Shown in pieces: positions 1-7,422 of a stretch of 47,959 nt of DNA. Every line of letters starts with the position of its first letter. The first letter of the stretch is position 1. A program made the translations under genes and the position numbers. The notes beneath the pieces are model-generated. The model was not told the origin of the DNA. It made no database searches and saw nothing but the letters and a program-made list of their open reading frames with translations. This stretch comes from Gammaproteobacteria bacterium (GTDB taxonomy: Bacteria; Pseudomonadota; Gammaproteobacteria; Granulosicoccales; Granulosicoccaceae): the NCBI GenBank assembly GCA_019634245.1, contig JAHQVR010000135.1:1-47959 (forward strand), given 5' to 3'.

Positions 1-975
1 CCAACTTTGGTCTTGTGCGAACTGCCGTACGATGTCTGCGGCCGACTCAATAGCCACGACACTGCCAGCGCTCTTACCAGCCTGCCAATAATCTTGATAT
101 GCGCTGCCTTGCAGGTTGGCCTTTTTGAGTTTCCAAACGGATTGCAAGGAGTAAATCGTGCGCATCCAGTGTTTGGTTTTTCTGCCTTTTAGCATCCAAC
201 GGGCTAATGGTCCTGCTTTTGTGCCGATTTTTTGAATATATGGGGTGTTAATGATCGCCACAGGGACGCCTGTTAACCGTTCGGTCAAAACGATATCTTC
301 AGACTGAGCCGCCACTATGGCGGCTTTATAGTCCTGATGCGCGCTACATTCGTGCGTTGCGATGAATCGAGTGCCTAGTTGCGTTCCTGCGTACCCTAAG
401 GTTAGAGCGTTTTTAAAGTCGTTGGCGTTGCCGATTCCCCCTGCGGCCACTATGGGTTTACCCATCGGTGCGATCGCCTCTAACAACTGCTCAGGCGAGA
501 GTGTTCCAGCGTGACCACCGGCGTTCGCGTTGACCGCTATAAAACCATCGACGCCGGCATCCAGAGCTTTTTGGGCGGGTTGTGTATTGGTGACGTCGTG
601 ATAGACGGTTATGCCGTGCTGCTGTGCGAGCTCAACAACCCAGCTAGGGTTACCTAAAGCGGTAACAAAAAACTTTACGCCTTCCTCTGCCGCCACAGAC
701 GCCCATTGTTCGGTTCGCTCACGATAAGTTTTCGAGCTCGTTTCCAATATCAGATTCAAACCGATCGGCTTTTTTGTTAATGATCGGATGAAGCGTAAGC
801 CTTCCCGAAATTCATAGCCGTGGACAAAACTCAGGGACATCGGCTGTACGACACCCATAGCTCCAGCTTCGGAAACAGCAGCGACCAGTTCCGGGTTGCT
901 GCAAGGGTACATAGCACCGCAAATTAAGGGCACATCGACGTTTAGATCCTGCAGTAACTGTTGTGAAGGTGTCAT
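1..975 (-). CDS. Nitronate monooxygenase / NAD(P)H-dependent flavin oxidoreductase (3' end outside window)
   Basis: Reading the complement from the ATG at 975 gives an open frame of 325 codons that leaves the window at base 1 without a stop, so the C-terminus is missing. The protein is an FMN TIM-barrel of the 2-nitropropane dioxygenase family. It has an N-terminal ICGAMYP stretch, a VNANAGGHAG segment whose His is the likely catalytic base of class I nitronate monooxygenases, and the phosphate-binding region AAGGIGNANDF followed by GTRFIATHE. The family oxidises alkyl nitronates with O2, and some members act only as NAD(P)H:quinone reductases; which applies here cannot be told. The start overlaps the stop of the upstream DUF4442 gene (ATGA), indicating translational coupling. 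Confidence 0.9.
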   Translation of the reverse strand, partial: MTPSQQLLQDLNVDVPLICGAMYPCSNPELVAAVSEAGAMGVVQPMSLSFVHGYEFREGLRFIRSLTKKPIGLNLILETSSKTYRERTEQWASVAAEEGVKFFVTALGNPSWVVELAQQHGITVYHDVTNTQPAQKALDAGVDGFIAVNANAGGHAGTLSPEQLLEAIAPMGKPIVAAGGIGNANDFKNALTLGYAGTQLGTRFIATHECSAHQDYKAAIVAAQSEDIVLTERLTGVPVAIINTPYIQKIGTKAGPLARWMLKGRKTKHWMRTIYSLQSVWKLKKANLQGSAYQDYWQAGKSAGSVVAIESAADIVRQFAQDQSW

Positions 976-1451
976 ACGGGTCCAATCAACCAACGGGCCT
1001 GAGCAGTGGTTACCGTGTCGCCCTGCGCATCTCGAATCACAGTCTGTACGTGGGTTTCCGTGCGCTCGCTGAAGGCCGGAACATCACACTGGCACTCGGC
1101 AATCAATGGTCCTCGAGCTTTTTTTTCATAGGTGATCTCCAAACCGATTAGTATCCCGTTGAAACCTGGTGGCATACCAGATAACACGGCCAGCCCGGTA
1201 GAGAGTTCAGCAACGTTCGCCAACGCGATGGCGTGTACGGAATTCAGGTGGTTGCGCACCTTTCGGCGGTCTCTGAGCGCAACGACAGCATGACCTGGTT
1301 CCAATTGCTGAACTATGGATCCAATACTGCCTGTGTAGGGAATCATAAACCCCAAGAATCGGCTGAATAGCCATTTGCCGCAAGGCAACGGTGACAGGGT
1401 TGACCAGGTGTTAAGCAGGCGTTCACTCAAGGGTGTGGGGCTATCGGTCAC
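972..1451 (-). CDS. DUF4442 hotdog-fold protein, putative acyl-CoA thioesterase
   Basis: A 159-residue single-domain protein. The segment RNHLNSVHAIALANVAELSTGL (about residues 66-87) is the characteristic DUF4442 helix of the hotdog fold. The later strands, rich in charged and Val/Ile residues (ITYEKKARG, AECQCDV, ETHVQTVIRDAQGD), are also typical of the family. Related proteins are called thioesterases, but the substrate is unknown. It overlaps the nitronate monooxygenase start by 4 bp and is first gene of that pair. The 121 bases upstream, to the end of chrR, hold no recognisable sigma-70 or TGATC/CGTA promoter. Confidence 0.82.
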   Translation of the reverse strand: MTDSPTPLSERLLNTWSTLSPLPCGKWLFSRFLGFMIPYTGSIGSIVQQLEPGHAVVALRDRRKVRNHLNSVHAIALANVAELSTGLAVLSGMPPGFNGILIGLEITYEKKARGPLIAECQCDVPAFSERTETHVQTVIRDAQGDTVTTAQARWLIGPV

Positions 1452-1572
1452 TGTTGTGCAGGCTCAAACGACGTAACGGTTGGGAAGTGCCTACAACTCT
1501 AGCACCGCCAATGTCGTTCTGCAGGGCCTGTGTGTGCCTACGCTGAAAAGAAAAATGGAACGGTCGCTTGAT

Positions 1573-2250
1573 TTATAGGCCGACAAAGGGCTGAAGGAGC
1601 CTGGGCACTACACCCGTGAAGCGCACAGGTGAGTCTGTCGCTATCAGTGCAATGCAAGGCTCATCAGTATCCACGACAGGCTGGTGGATATTGTTATCGT
1701 CCAAATCGGCAATATCGCCGGCTTTGAACCGACCGATTTCATCCTGGTAAGAACCTTTCACGACATAGGTGAGTTCTCGTTCTGTATGGCTATGTTGGCT
1801 AAGAACGACACCTGGGTCTAAGTGCAATAATTTAAATGCGCCGTGCTTACGAGGCTGGTCAGATAGGTTAATTTGTTTGATCCCTGGGGCCATGCGTTTC
1901 CAATCTAGCTCCGCGAGGGGTTTACCTAACAGTCGCGTCAATGGCATCGGGATGCCGGGTTCGGGTTCGACACTCTCCATCTTCGGACCAAATTTGGGCT
2001 GACTCATCGCCAGCGTCAAAACCTGATTGGCATTTGATTGCATGGATAAATGTTCAGATTCGTGCAGCATAGCGCCACCGATGCCATCGGCTGCATTGGC
2101 ACGACTTCGGCAATATGGGCAGACTGTTAGATGGCAGGCAATCAACGTCTCCATTGCCTGGTTCAAACTGCCAGCGGAGTAAGCACTGAGCGTATCATCA
2201 GCTAAATGATGAGACACGTCTCCTGCAGATGAAGGGGTTGCGGCGTTCAC
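1573..2250 (-). CDS. chrR: ChrR-type cupin anti-sigma factor
   Basis: The 225-residue protein has the two-domain ChrR layout. Residues 1-85 form a zinc anti-sigma domain with the H-x3-C-x2-C motif at H40, C44 and C47 plus His14/His15. Residues about 120-215 form a cupin with HSHTERE, a glycine turn and a downstream His (NNIHQP). In Rhodobacter sphaeroides ChrR holds the ECF factor RpoE inactive until singlet oxygen triggers its proteolysis. Here it starts with GTG overlapping the sigma-factor stop (GTGA), the usual coupling for a sigma/anti-sigma pair. The N-terminal zinc domain suffices for inhibition in the known system, while the cupin is needed for the signal response. Confidence 0.92.
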   Translation of the reverse strand: MNAATPSSAGDVSHHLADDTLSAYSAGSLNQAMETLIACHLTVCPYCRSRANAADGIGGAMLHESEHLSMQSNANQVLTLAMSQPKFGPKMESVEPEPGIPMPLTRLLGKPLAELDWKRMAPGIKQINLSDQPRKHGAFKLLHLDPGVVLSQHSHTERELTYVVKGSYQDEIGRFKAGDIADLDDNNIHQPVVDTDEPCIALIATDSPVRFTGVVPRLLQPFVGL

Positions 2251-2834
2251 GCTTGAAATTCCTCTGTATCAGCTAACTGTTGTCTGATGTTTTGCATGGC
2301 GAGTCGGATTCTTGATTTTACAGTGCCAATCGGTATATCCAGCCACCCAGCAATAGCGCTGTGTGATTGACCTCGAAAATAGGACAGCTGCAACACTTGT
2401 TGTTGCTCTGGCGGAAGTTTCTTCATCACACGAGAGATAGTGGTCACGGCTTCTTCGCTGCTGACATAGGCCTCTTGCAAGTCAGATTCGGTAGCCTGAT
2501 TCTCTAATAAGGCATCGTCTGAGTCGATCTGGACTCGGCTGTTGCCGCGCAAATAATCAATGTAGCGATTGCGCGCAATGGTAAACAACCACGTGCTCGC
2601 GGCTGCTTTGTTGGGGTCATAGCTCTCGGCTCGGCGCCAAACTATGATCATAATTTCCTGGGTGAGCTCTTCGCCCAGGTCTTCTGTCACACCTTTCCCA
2701 ATTAAAAACGATTTGACCCGGCCCGCGAAATAATCGAAAAAATCTGAAAAGGCTTCAGGATCTTGGGATCTGCCAATCGCCACAAGGTTTTGCTTCATCC
2801 TGGCGGCAATAGCTGGATTTTGGGGCTTGCGCAC
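2247..2834 (-). CDS. ECF RNA polymerase sigma factor, RpoE/ChrR group
   Basis: The protein carries sigma region 2 (DYFAGRVKSFLIGKG through FTIARNRYIDYLR) and region 4 (KLPPEQQQVLQLSYFRGQSHSAIAGWLDIPIGTVKSRI), with no other domain, as in ECF factors. The frame is open back to 2990, but a promoter-like element at 2901-2926 would put transcription start near 2894, ruling out upstream starts. GTG at 2834 is preceded by AGGG at 7 nt spacing and gives 195 residues. ATG at 2891 would be nearly leaderless, and ATG at 2798 lacks a properly spaced ribosome site. It lies first in the operon with chrR, which it overlaps by 4 bp. It probably autoregulates and drives the divergent lipid operon. Confidence 0.92.
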   Translation of the reverse strand: MRKPQNPAIAARMKQNLVAIGRSQDPEAFSDFFDYFAGRVKSFLIGKGVTEDLGEELTQEIMIIVWRRAESYDPNKAAASTWLFTIARNRYIDYLRGNSRVQIDSDDALLENQATESDLQEAYVSSEEAVTTISRVMKKLPPEQQQVLQLSYFRGQSHSAIAGWLDIPIGTVKSRIRLAMQNIRQQLADTEEFQA

Positions 2835-2900
2835 TGCCTTGCCCTGCTGAGGGGGGTTTTTGTCTGGCACTCGTGGAATCGTCGCTAACATGTCCCTAGT

Positions 2901-2926
2901 TACGCAGCCTGGCAAGGGTTGGATCA
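2901..2926 (-). promoter_or_regulatory. Candidate ECF (RpoE/ChrR-type) promoter of the sigma-chrR operon
   Basis: On the minus strand TGATC (2926-2922) is followed after exactly 17 bases by CGTA (2904-2901), resembling the -35/-10 elements I recall for RpoE-ChrR sigma factors. A transcript starting 6-8 bases downstream would begin about 2894. The same motif with the same spacer occurs on the opposite strand starting 5 bases away. Confidence 0.65.
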
Positions 2927-2930
2927 TTGC

Positions 2931-2956
2931 TGATCTGCGCGGAAAATCGGTGCGTA
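2931..2956 (+). promoter_or_regulatory. Candidate ECF promoter of the FAD oxidase-DUF1365-cfa operon
   Basis: TGATC at 2931-2935, 17 bases, then CGTA at 2953-2956. This is an identical arrangement to the divergent site serving the sigma factor, about 45 bases before the ATG at 3002. Confidence 0.65.
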
Positions 2957-3001
2957 GAAGCCTTGTCTTTATACTGTAGCATCTGCCCAAGGTACGACCG
3001 G

Positions 3002-4393
3002 ATGAACATTTTGCCGTTTAAGGCTTCAAAAATCAGCCACTTAGGCTCACCAAGTGAGCACCCAGAACATGTGGTGGTGATTGGCAGCGGCGCGGCGGGA
3101 CTGTCTGCGGCCTGGCTTTTGGCTCGTTCTTCGATGCGTGTCACCCTAGTGGAAAAAGACGACCGGCTGGGTGGTCATGCCAATACAGCGTCGGTGATGC
3201 AATCTGATGGTTCGACACAGCCTATCGATACGGGATTTATTGTCTACAACGAGGCGACGTATCCCAATCTGACTGAATGGTACCGGTCCATGGGTGTGCG
3301 TTCGGAGCCGAGTGACATGTCGTTTGCTGTGTCTCGCAATGCTGGGCGATTCGAGTATGCCGGTGGTCCAAGGCTCGGTTTGTTCGCTCAGCCTTCTCTG
3401 TGGACAAAGCCTCGGTTTTATAAAATGTTAAAGGACCTGTTGCGCTTCTATAAGGAGGCGCCTGCGAAAATTTCAACGCATGCGGATATCTCCTTGGGCG
3501 ACTTTCTTAAGCGAGAAGCCTATTCGGATGAATTTATCAATGATCATTTGATGCCGTTTGCGGCAGCTATTTGGTCAACCTCGCGAGCTAATATGCTGGA
3601 CTACCCTGCCAGTGCGTTCATCCGCTTTTGCGATAATCACGGTTTGTTGAGGTTGCGCAACCGACCGCAGTGGCGAACCGTTAGCGGCGGTAGTAAGTGT
3701 TATGTGGATGCGGTGAAACAATCACTGGGAGCGGATAACATTCGCTCTAATTTTCTGGTGGCGGAGATTAATCGGCATAAATTCGGCGTCACGGTCCGAT
3801 CCCGGACAGGTCAAACCATTGAGGCCGATCATGTGGTGCTAGCAACACATGCCGATCAGGCTTTGGCTTTGATTTCCGATGCTGATGATGTTGAAAGGCA
3901 GCTACTAAGCCCGTTCCAATACGAGAGTAATTTAGCGATATTGCATACTGACATTCGGTATCTACCCAAGCGCAAAAGAGCATGGGCTAGTTGGAACTAC
4001 GTAGAGCAATCAGAAGATGATGGGGCAAAAGTTTCTGTGAGCTATTGGATGAACAAACTCCAGAACCTTGAATCAGACACCGATTATGTGGTGTCACTTA
4101 ATCCGGCGATTCGGCCTGGTACTCAATACATACTTCGAAGCCAAATCTACGAACATCCCATTTTTAATGCAGACACATTTCAAGCTCAACAGCAACTCTG
4201 GTCACTGCAGGGCAGGCGCAGAACCTGGTTCTGTGGCAGCTACTTCGGCGCCGGCTTTCATGAAGATGCTGTTCAATCGGGGTTTGCGGCCGCGGAACAA
4301 TTGAGCGGTATAATGCGACCCTGGACAGTAGAGTCACCATCAGGACGAATCTTCGTGAATAACACAAAAAACCAGCGAGTAGTCGCCGCGTGA
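3002..4393 (+). CDS. FAD-dependent amine oxidase-like protein of the ChrR-associated lipid cluster
   Basis: This 463-residue flavoprotein begins with a Rossmann dinucleotide site (VVVIGSGAAGLSAAW, then E-K at the end of beta-2 and DRLGGHA). It ends with the FAD-binding WFCGSYFGAGFHEDAV segment typical of amine oxidase/phytoene desaturase-like NAD(P)-binding proteins. The ATG at 3002 is preferred over the in-frame ATG at 2927 because the predicted promoter lies between them. It is followed with a 4-bp GTGA overlap by DUF1365, then cfa, a gene order common near ECF/ChrR pairs. In R. sphaeroides, related RpoE-regulated flavin oxidoreductases act with a Cfa-like methyltransferase on unsaturated acyl chains (furan fatty acid pathway). 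A role here in phospholipid acyl modification is inference. Confidence 0.88.
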   Translation: MNILPFKASKISHLGSPSEHPEHVVVIGSGAAGLSAAWLLARSSMRVTLVEKDDRLGGHANTASVMQSDGSTQPIDTGFIVYNEATYPNLTEWYRSMGVRSEPSDMSFAVSRNAGRFEYAGGPRLGLFAQPSLWTKPRFYKMLKDLLRFYKEAPAKISTHADISLGDFLKREAYSDEFINDHLMPFAAAIWSTSRANMLDYPASAFIRFCDNHGLLRLRNRPQWRTVSGGSKCYVDAVKQSLGADNIRSNFLVAEINRHKFGVTVRSRTGQTIEADHVVLATHADQALALISDADDVERQLLSPFQYESNLAILHTDIRYLPKRKRAWASWNYVEQSEDDGAKVSVSYWMNKLQNLESDTDYVVSLNPAIRPGTQYILRSQIYEHPIFNADTFQAQQQLWSLQGRRRTWFCGSYFGAGFHEDAVQSGFAAAEQLSGIMRPWTVESPSGRIFVNNTKNQRVVAA

Positions 4394-5157
4394 ACCCAGC
4401 GTCGTGCCTATACCGAGGGGAAGTATTCCACAAGCGCTTTAAACCTCGGGTGCACTCATTAAAATATCAAGTGTTCTCATTGTTTGTTGACCTAGAAGAC
4501 CTACCCACGCTCAGTGCCAGGTCCAGATGGTTTTCGCACAATCGCTTCAACCTTCTGTCTTTCTATGATGCAGATGTAGGTCGGGGAGGGAATGAGACTC
4601 TTAGGGAATATGTCTCATCGTTGTTGGGCTCTGCAGAGTTAAATCCAATTCCAGAGACCATATGCCTGTCCTGCTATCCCCGCGTACTTGGGTATTCTTT
4701 CAACCCTTTGAGCTTGTTTTATTGTTATAACTCTGAAGGGGATTTGTATGCCATTGTGCATGAAGTGCATAACACGTTTGGTGAGCGACATGCTTACGTT
4801 TTGCCCTGCGATGTTAAGACGTTACAAGGCGCTGAGACCTGGATACATCAAAGGGCCGAAAAGGAATTATTTGTCTCGCCCTTTGCACACATGGATATGC
4901 GCTATCGATTCAGAGTAAATGTGCCAGGTGCTCACCAGTTGATTAGTATTCAAACCCATGACAATAAATCTCGGAGTCTTGTATTGACCGCAGGGTATTC
5001 TGCAAAACGTCAGGAGTTCTCAGACGGTAACCTATTGCGATTGTTTCTGCATCTACCGGCTCTTTGTATAAAGGTGGTGGCAGGGATCCATTGGGAGGCC
5101 TTGAAGCTGTTTGTTAAAAGAATTCCACTGTTCAAACATCAACCTAAAGCGATTTGA
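4390..5157 (+). CDS. DUF1365 family protein
   Basis: A 255-residue protein starting at a GTG that overlaps the preceding stop. It shows the DUF1365 hallmarks: N-terminal GEVFHKRFKPRVHSLKY, central YPRVLGYSFNPLSLFYCY, and VHEVHNTFGERHAYV. No catalytic role is established. The family occurs almost always between an FAD-dependent oxidoreductase and a cyclopropane-fatty-acyl synthase, as here, so a function in acyl-chain modification is the natural inference. The conserved His residues (H in VFHKRF, H in VHEVHNTFGERH) could bind metal or act catalytically. Confidence 0.87.
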   Translation: MNPASCLYRGEVFHKRFKPRVHSLKYQVFSLFVDLEDLPTLSARSRWFSHNRFNLLSFYDADVGRGGNETLREYVSSLLGSAELNPIPETICLSCYPRVLGYSFNPLSLFYCYNSEGDLYAIVHEVHNTFGERHAYVLPCDVKTLQGAETWIHQRAEKELFVSPFAHMDMRYRFRVNVPGAHQLISIQTHDNKSRSLVLTAGYSAKRQEFSDGNLLRLFLHLPALCIKVVAGIHWEALKLFVKRIPLFKHQPKAI

Positions 5158-5214
5158 AAAAGCGATTATGCAGCCGGTTTGCACACCACATATACAGGGG
5201 TCTATTGAGTACTG

Positions 5215-6474
5215 ATGTCTGATACTAATAAACAAAGCCTGGAGATGTCTTGCGCTTCTCTTGAGCTTTCATCCGGTAAGCTTAAATCGGCTATCAAATC
5301 CAAATTCGCAACGATTCTGTCTGGTATAGAAGATGGTCAGCTGGTAATTCTGTGGCCGAACGGGGCAGAAACTCGGCACGGAACCGTATCCAGCCAAGTG
5401 GCCCACAATGTCACTATTGAATTTCATAGTTACCGACCTGTTCAACGATTGATTTTCGGTGGTGCGGTTGGGTTTGCCGAAAGCTACCTGCGCGCTGAGT
5501 GGAGTTGCAACAATCTGACAAACTTCTTCTCGCTGGTTATGCGTAATGAAAATCGTTTATTTTCGCCGACGCGAGGCAAACAGGTTTCTCGATTGGCCAG
5601 AACGATTAGGCATCTACTGAACAGAAATTCGAAACGGGGCAGCCAAAAGAACATCTCATACCACTACGATTTAGGTAATAGTTTTTATCGTCTGTGGTTG
5701 GATCGTTCCATGAGTTATTCAGCCGGTGTCTTTCACGATGAATCAATGACGCTGGAGCAGGCCCAATTGGGAAAAATGGAAAAGATTGCGCAAATGCTTA
5801 ATGCTTCGGCAGGTGAAAGGGTTCTGGAGATAGGTTGCGGTTGGGGATCTTTGGCACAATTCTTAGCTGTTAAAAATGGCTGTAGTGTGGATGCTATATC
5901 CCTGTCTCATCAACAACTGGACTATGCAAACGCGGCACTTGAATCTAACACCGATATATCCGATTCTTCTGCATCCGTTGAGTTTCGACATCAAGACTAT
6001 CGCGCAGTTGAACGCACTTATGACCATATTGTTTCGGTGGAGATGTTTGAAGCGGTCGGGGAAGAATACTGGAAGGCGTATTTCTCAAAAGTGGCGCAAC
6101 TATTAGAAAGTGGTGGCAACGTGGTACTCCAGGTGATCACCATTCTCGAAGAGCGATTCGATCACTATAAGAAAAACCCAGATTTTATTCAGCGCTATAT
6201 TTTCCCTGGCGGAATGTTACCCACAAAAACACGGCTACTCGATCTGATAGAAGAGGCCGGGTTGCAGTTGGTAGATTCGTTTTGGTTTGGTGAAGGATAT
6301 GCCGAGACACTGCGGCATTGGTCGGATCGATTTGAAGAATCGTCCAACGAGATATTTGCCCAAGGTTATGATGAGCGATTTGTACGTATGTGGCGGTACT
6401 ATTTGAACTATTGCGAGGTGGGTTTTCGTTTTGGCTCAACTGATGTCGGGCTGCTAGCGTGTAAAAAAGTCTAA
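5215..6474 (+). CDS. cfa: Cyclopropane-fatty-acyl-phospholipid synthase family methyltransferase
   Basis: A 419-residue SAM-dependent methyltransferase acting on unsaturated acyl chains of membrane phospholipids. The N-terminal lipid-associated domain (about 1-125) is followed by YHYDLGNSFYRLWLDRSMSYS, the SAM loop VLEIGCGWGSLAQFL, the SLSHQQL motif, and the active-site region FIQRYIFPGGMLPT near residues 320-335. Members of this family make cyclopropane rings or, in R. sphaeroides UfaM-type enzymes, methylate the chain; sequence inspection alone does not separate these. It is the last gene of the ECF-controlled operon (57-bp gap after DUF1365). Its stop lies only one base from the stop of the convergent SDR gene. 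Confidence 0.93.
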   Translation: MSDTNKQSLEMSCASLELSSGKLKSAIKSKFATILSGIEDGQLVILWPNGAETRHGTVSSQVAHNVTIEFHSYRPVQRLIFGGAVGFAESYLRAEWSCNNLTNFFSLVMRNENRLFSPTRGKQVSRLARTIRHLLNRNSKRGSQKNISYHYDLGNSFYRLWLDRSMSYSAGVFHDESMTLEQAQLGKMEKIAQMLNASAGERVLEIGCGWGSLAQFLAVKNGCSVDAISLSHQQLDYANAALESNTDISDSSASVEFRHQDYRAVERTYDHIVSVEMFEAVGEEYWKAYFSKVAQLLESGGNVVLQVITILEERFDHYKKNPDFIQRYIFPGGMLPTKTRLLDLIEEAGLQLVDSFWFGEGYAETLRHWSDRFEESSNEIFAQGYDERFVRMWRYYLNYCEVGFRFGSTDVGLLACKKV

Positions 6475-6475
6475 C

Positions 6476-7222
6476 TCACTTGATCATTTTTCCGGTGATC
6501 TTAAACAATAGCCAGTAGGGCAAGACTTGAAGAACCTTTAGCATATACGTAAAGCGCCGCGGAAACGTTATCTCAAATTTTGACGTCGCCAGTCCGTCGA
6601 CAATTCTTCGTGCTGCTTCATCGCTTTCGATGATGAATGGCATGTCAAAGCTGTTTTTATCCGTGAGTGGAGATTTGACGAATCCTGGGGATACCAACGA
6701 AATTTGAACGCCATGTGCTTCGCACTCAGGGCGTAACGATTCTGCCAAATTGATTAACGCTGCCTTGCTGGATCCATAGGCTGCAGCCTTTGGAAGGCCA
6801 ATGTAGCCGGAAACCGATGACACAATGGCGACTTTACCCGAGCGGCGCGCAAGTGCACTGGGAAGTACAGCCATCAAACACCGTATGACTCCTCTCAAAT
6901 TGACATCGTAGGTATTTTCGAAGTGAGCTAAATCCAGTTGATCAATCTCGATAGGTTCGTAGTAACCAGCGTTCAAGATACTAAGATCGATCTCCCCAAA
7001 TTCTGCTACAGCACTTTGGACATGTGATGTGACCGCCTCGTTGTCGGTGACATCTAACGGCAGGGCTACAATTTTTCCAGATAGATCGCTTGAGCGAGCA
7101 GCCAATTCATTTAATTTTTCCGCATTTCGGGCACTCGCTAGCACTTGATGGCCTTGGCTGGCATACAGCCATGCCAAAGATTCGCCAATCCCACTACTTG
7201 CACCTGTAATCCAAACGTTCAT
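6476..7222 (-). CDS. Short-chain dehydrogenase/reductase (SDR)
   Basis: A classical SDR of 248 residues, starting at the ATG at 7222, because MNVWITGASSGIGE begins directly with beta-1 and the TGxxxGIG cofactor loop; the 25-residue upstream extension is not SDR-like. The catalytic triad is visible as VSSVSGY, then YGSSK. It converges on cfa with one base between the stops. A TGATC-N16-CGTA element lies about 57-80 bases upstream, so it probably belongs to the ECF regulon. Similar SDRs are regular members of ChrR-linked clusters. The substrate is unknown. Confidence 0.9.
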   Translation of the reverse strand: MNVWITGASSGIGESLAWLYASQGHQVLASARNAEKLNELAARSSDLSGKIVALPLDVTDNEAVTSHVQSAVAEFGEIDLSILNAGYYEPIEIDQLDLAHFENTYDVNLRGVIRCLMAVLPSALARRSGKVAIVSSVSGYIGLPKAAAYGSSKAALINLAESLRPECEAHGVQISLVSPGFVKSPLTDKNSFDMPFIIESDEAARRIVDGLATSKFEITFPRRFTYMLKVLQVLPYWLLFKITGKMIK

Positions 7223-7278
7223 AGAATGTTCCACTGCGGTTTTCTTGGGAGATATTAGTAGCACTGCCCAAAGGCTTG

Positions 7279-7303
7279 TACGAAATATCAGACACACAGA
7301 TCA
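7279..7303 (-). promoter_or_regulatory. Candidate ECF promoter of the SDR gene
   Basis: Minus-strand TGATC (7303-7299) and CGTA (7282-7279) are separated by 16 bases, one fewer than the two sites at 2901-2956. The leader to the ATG at 7222 would be about 50 bases. Confidence 0.5.
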
Positions 7304-7422
7304 AGCGATTGGTTCTCGCATTCTTAACTGTAACGGGCAAAGCTCTAGCCGTGTTGAACAATCGACAGAGAGCACCAAATCGTGACTGTGTAACTCAGCT
7401 GAGTGGGAATTCGGAAGGCTTT

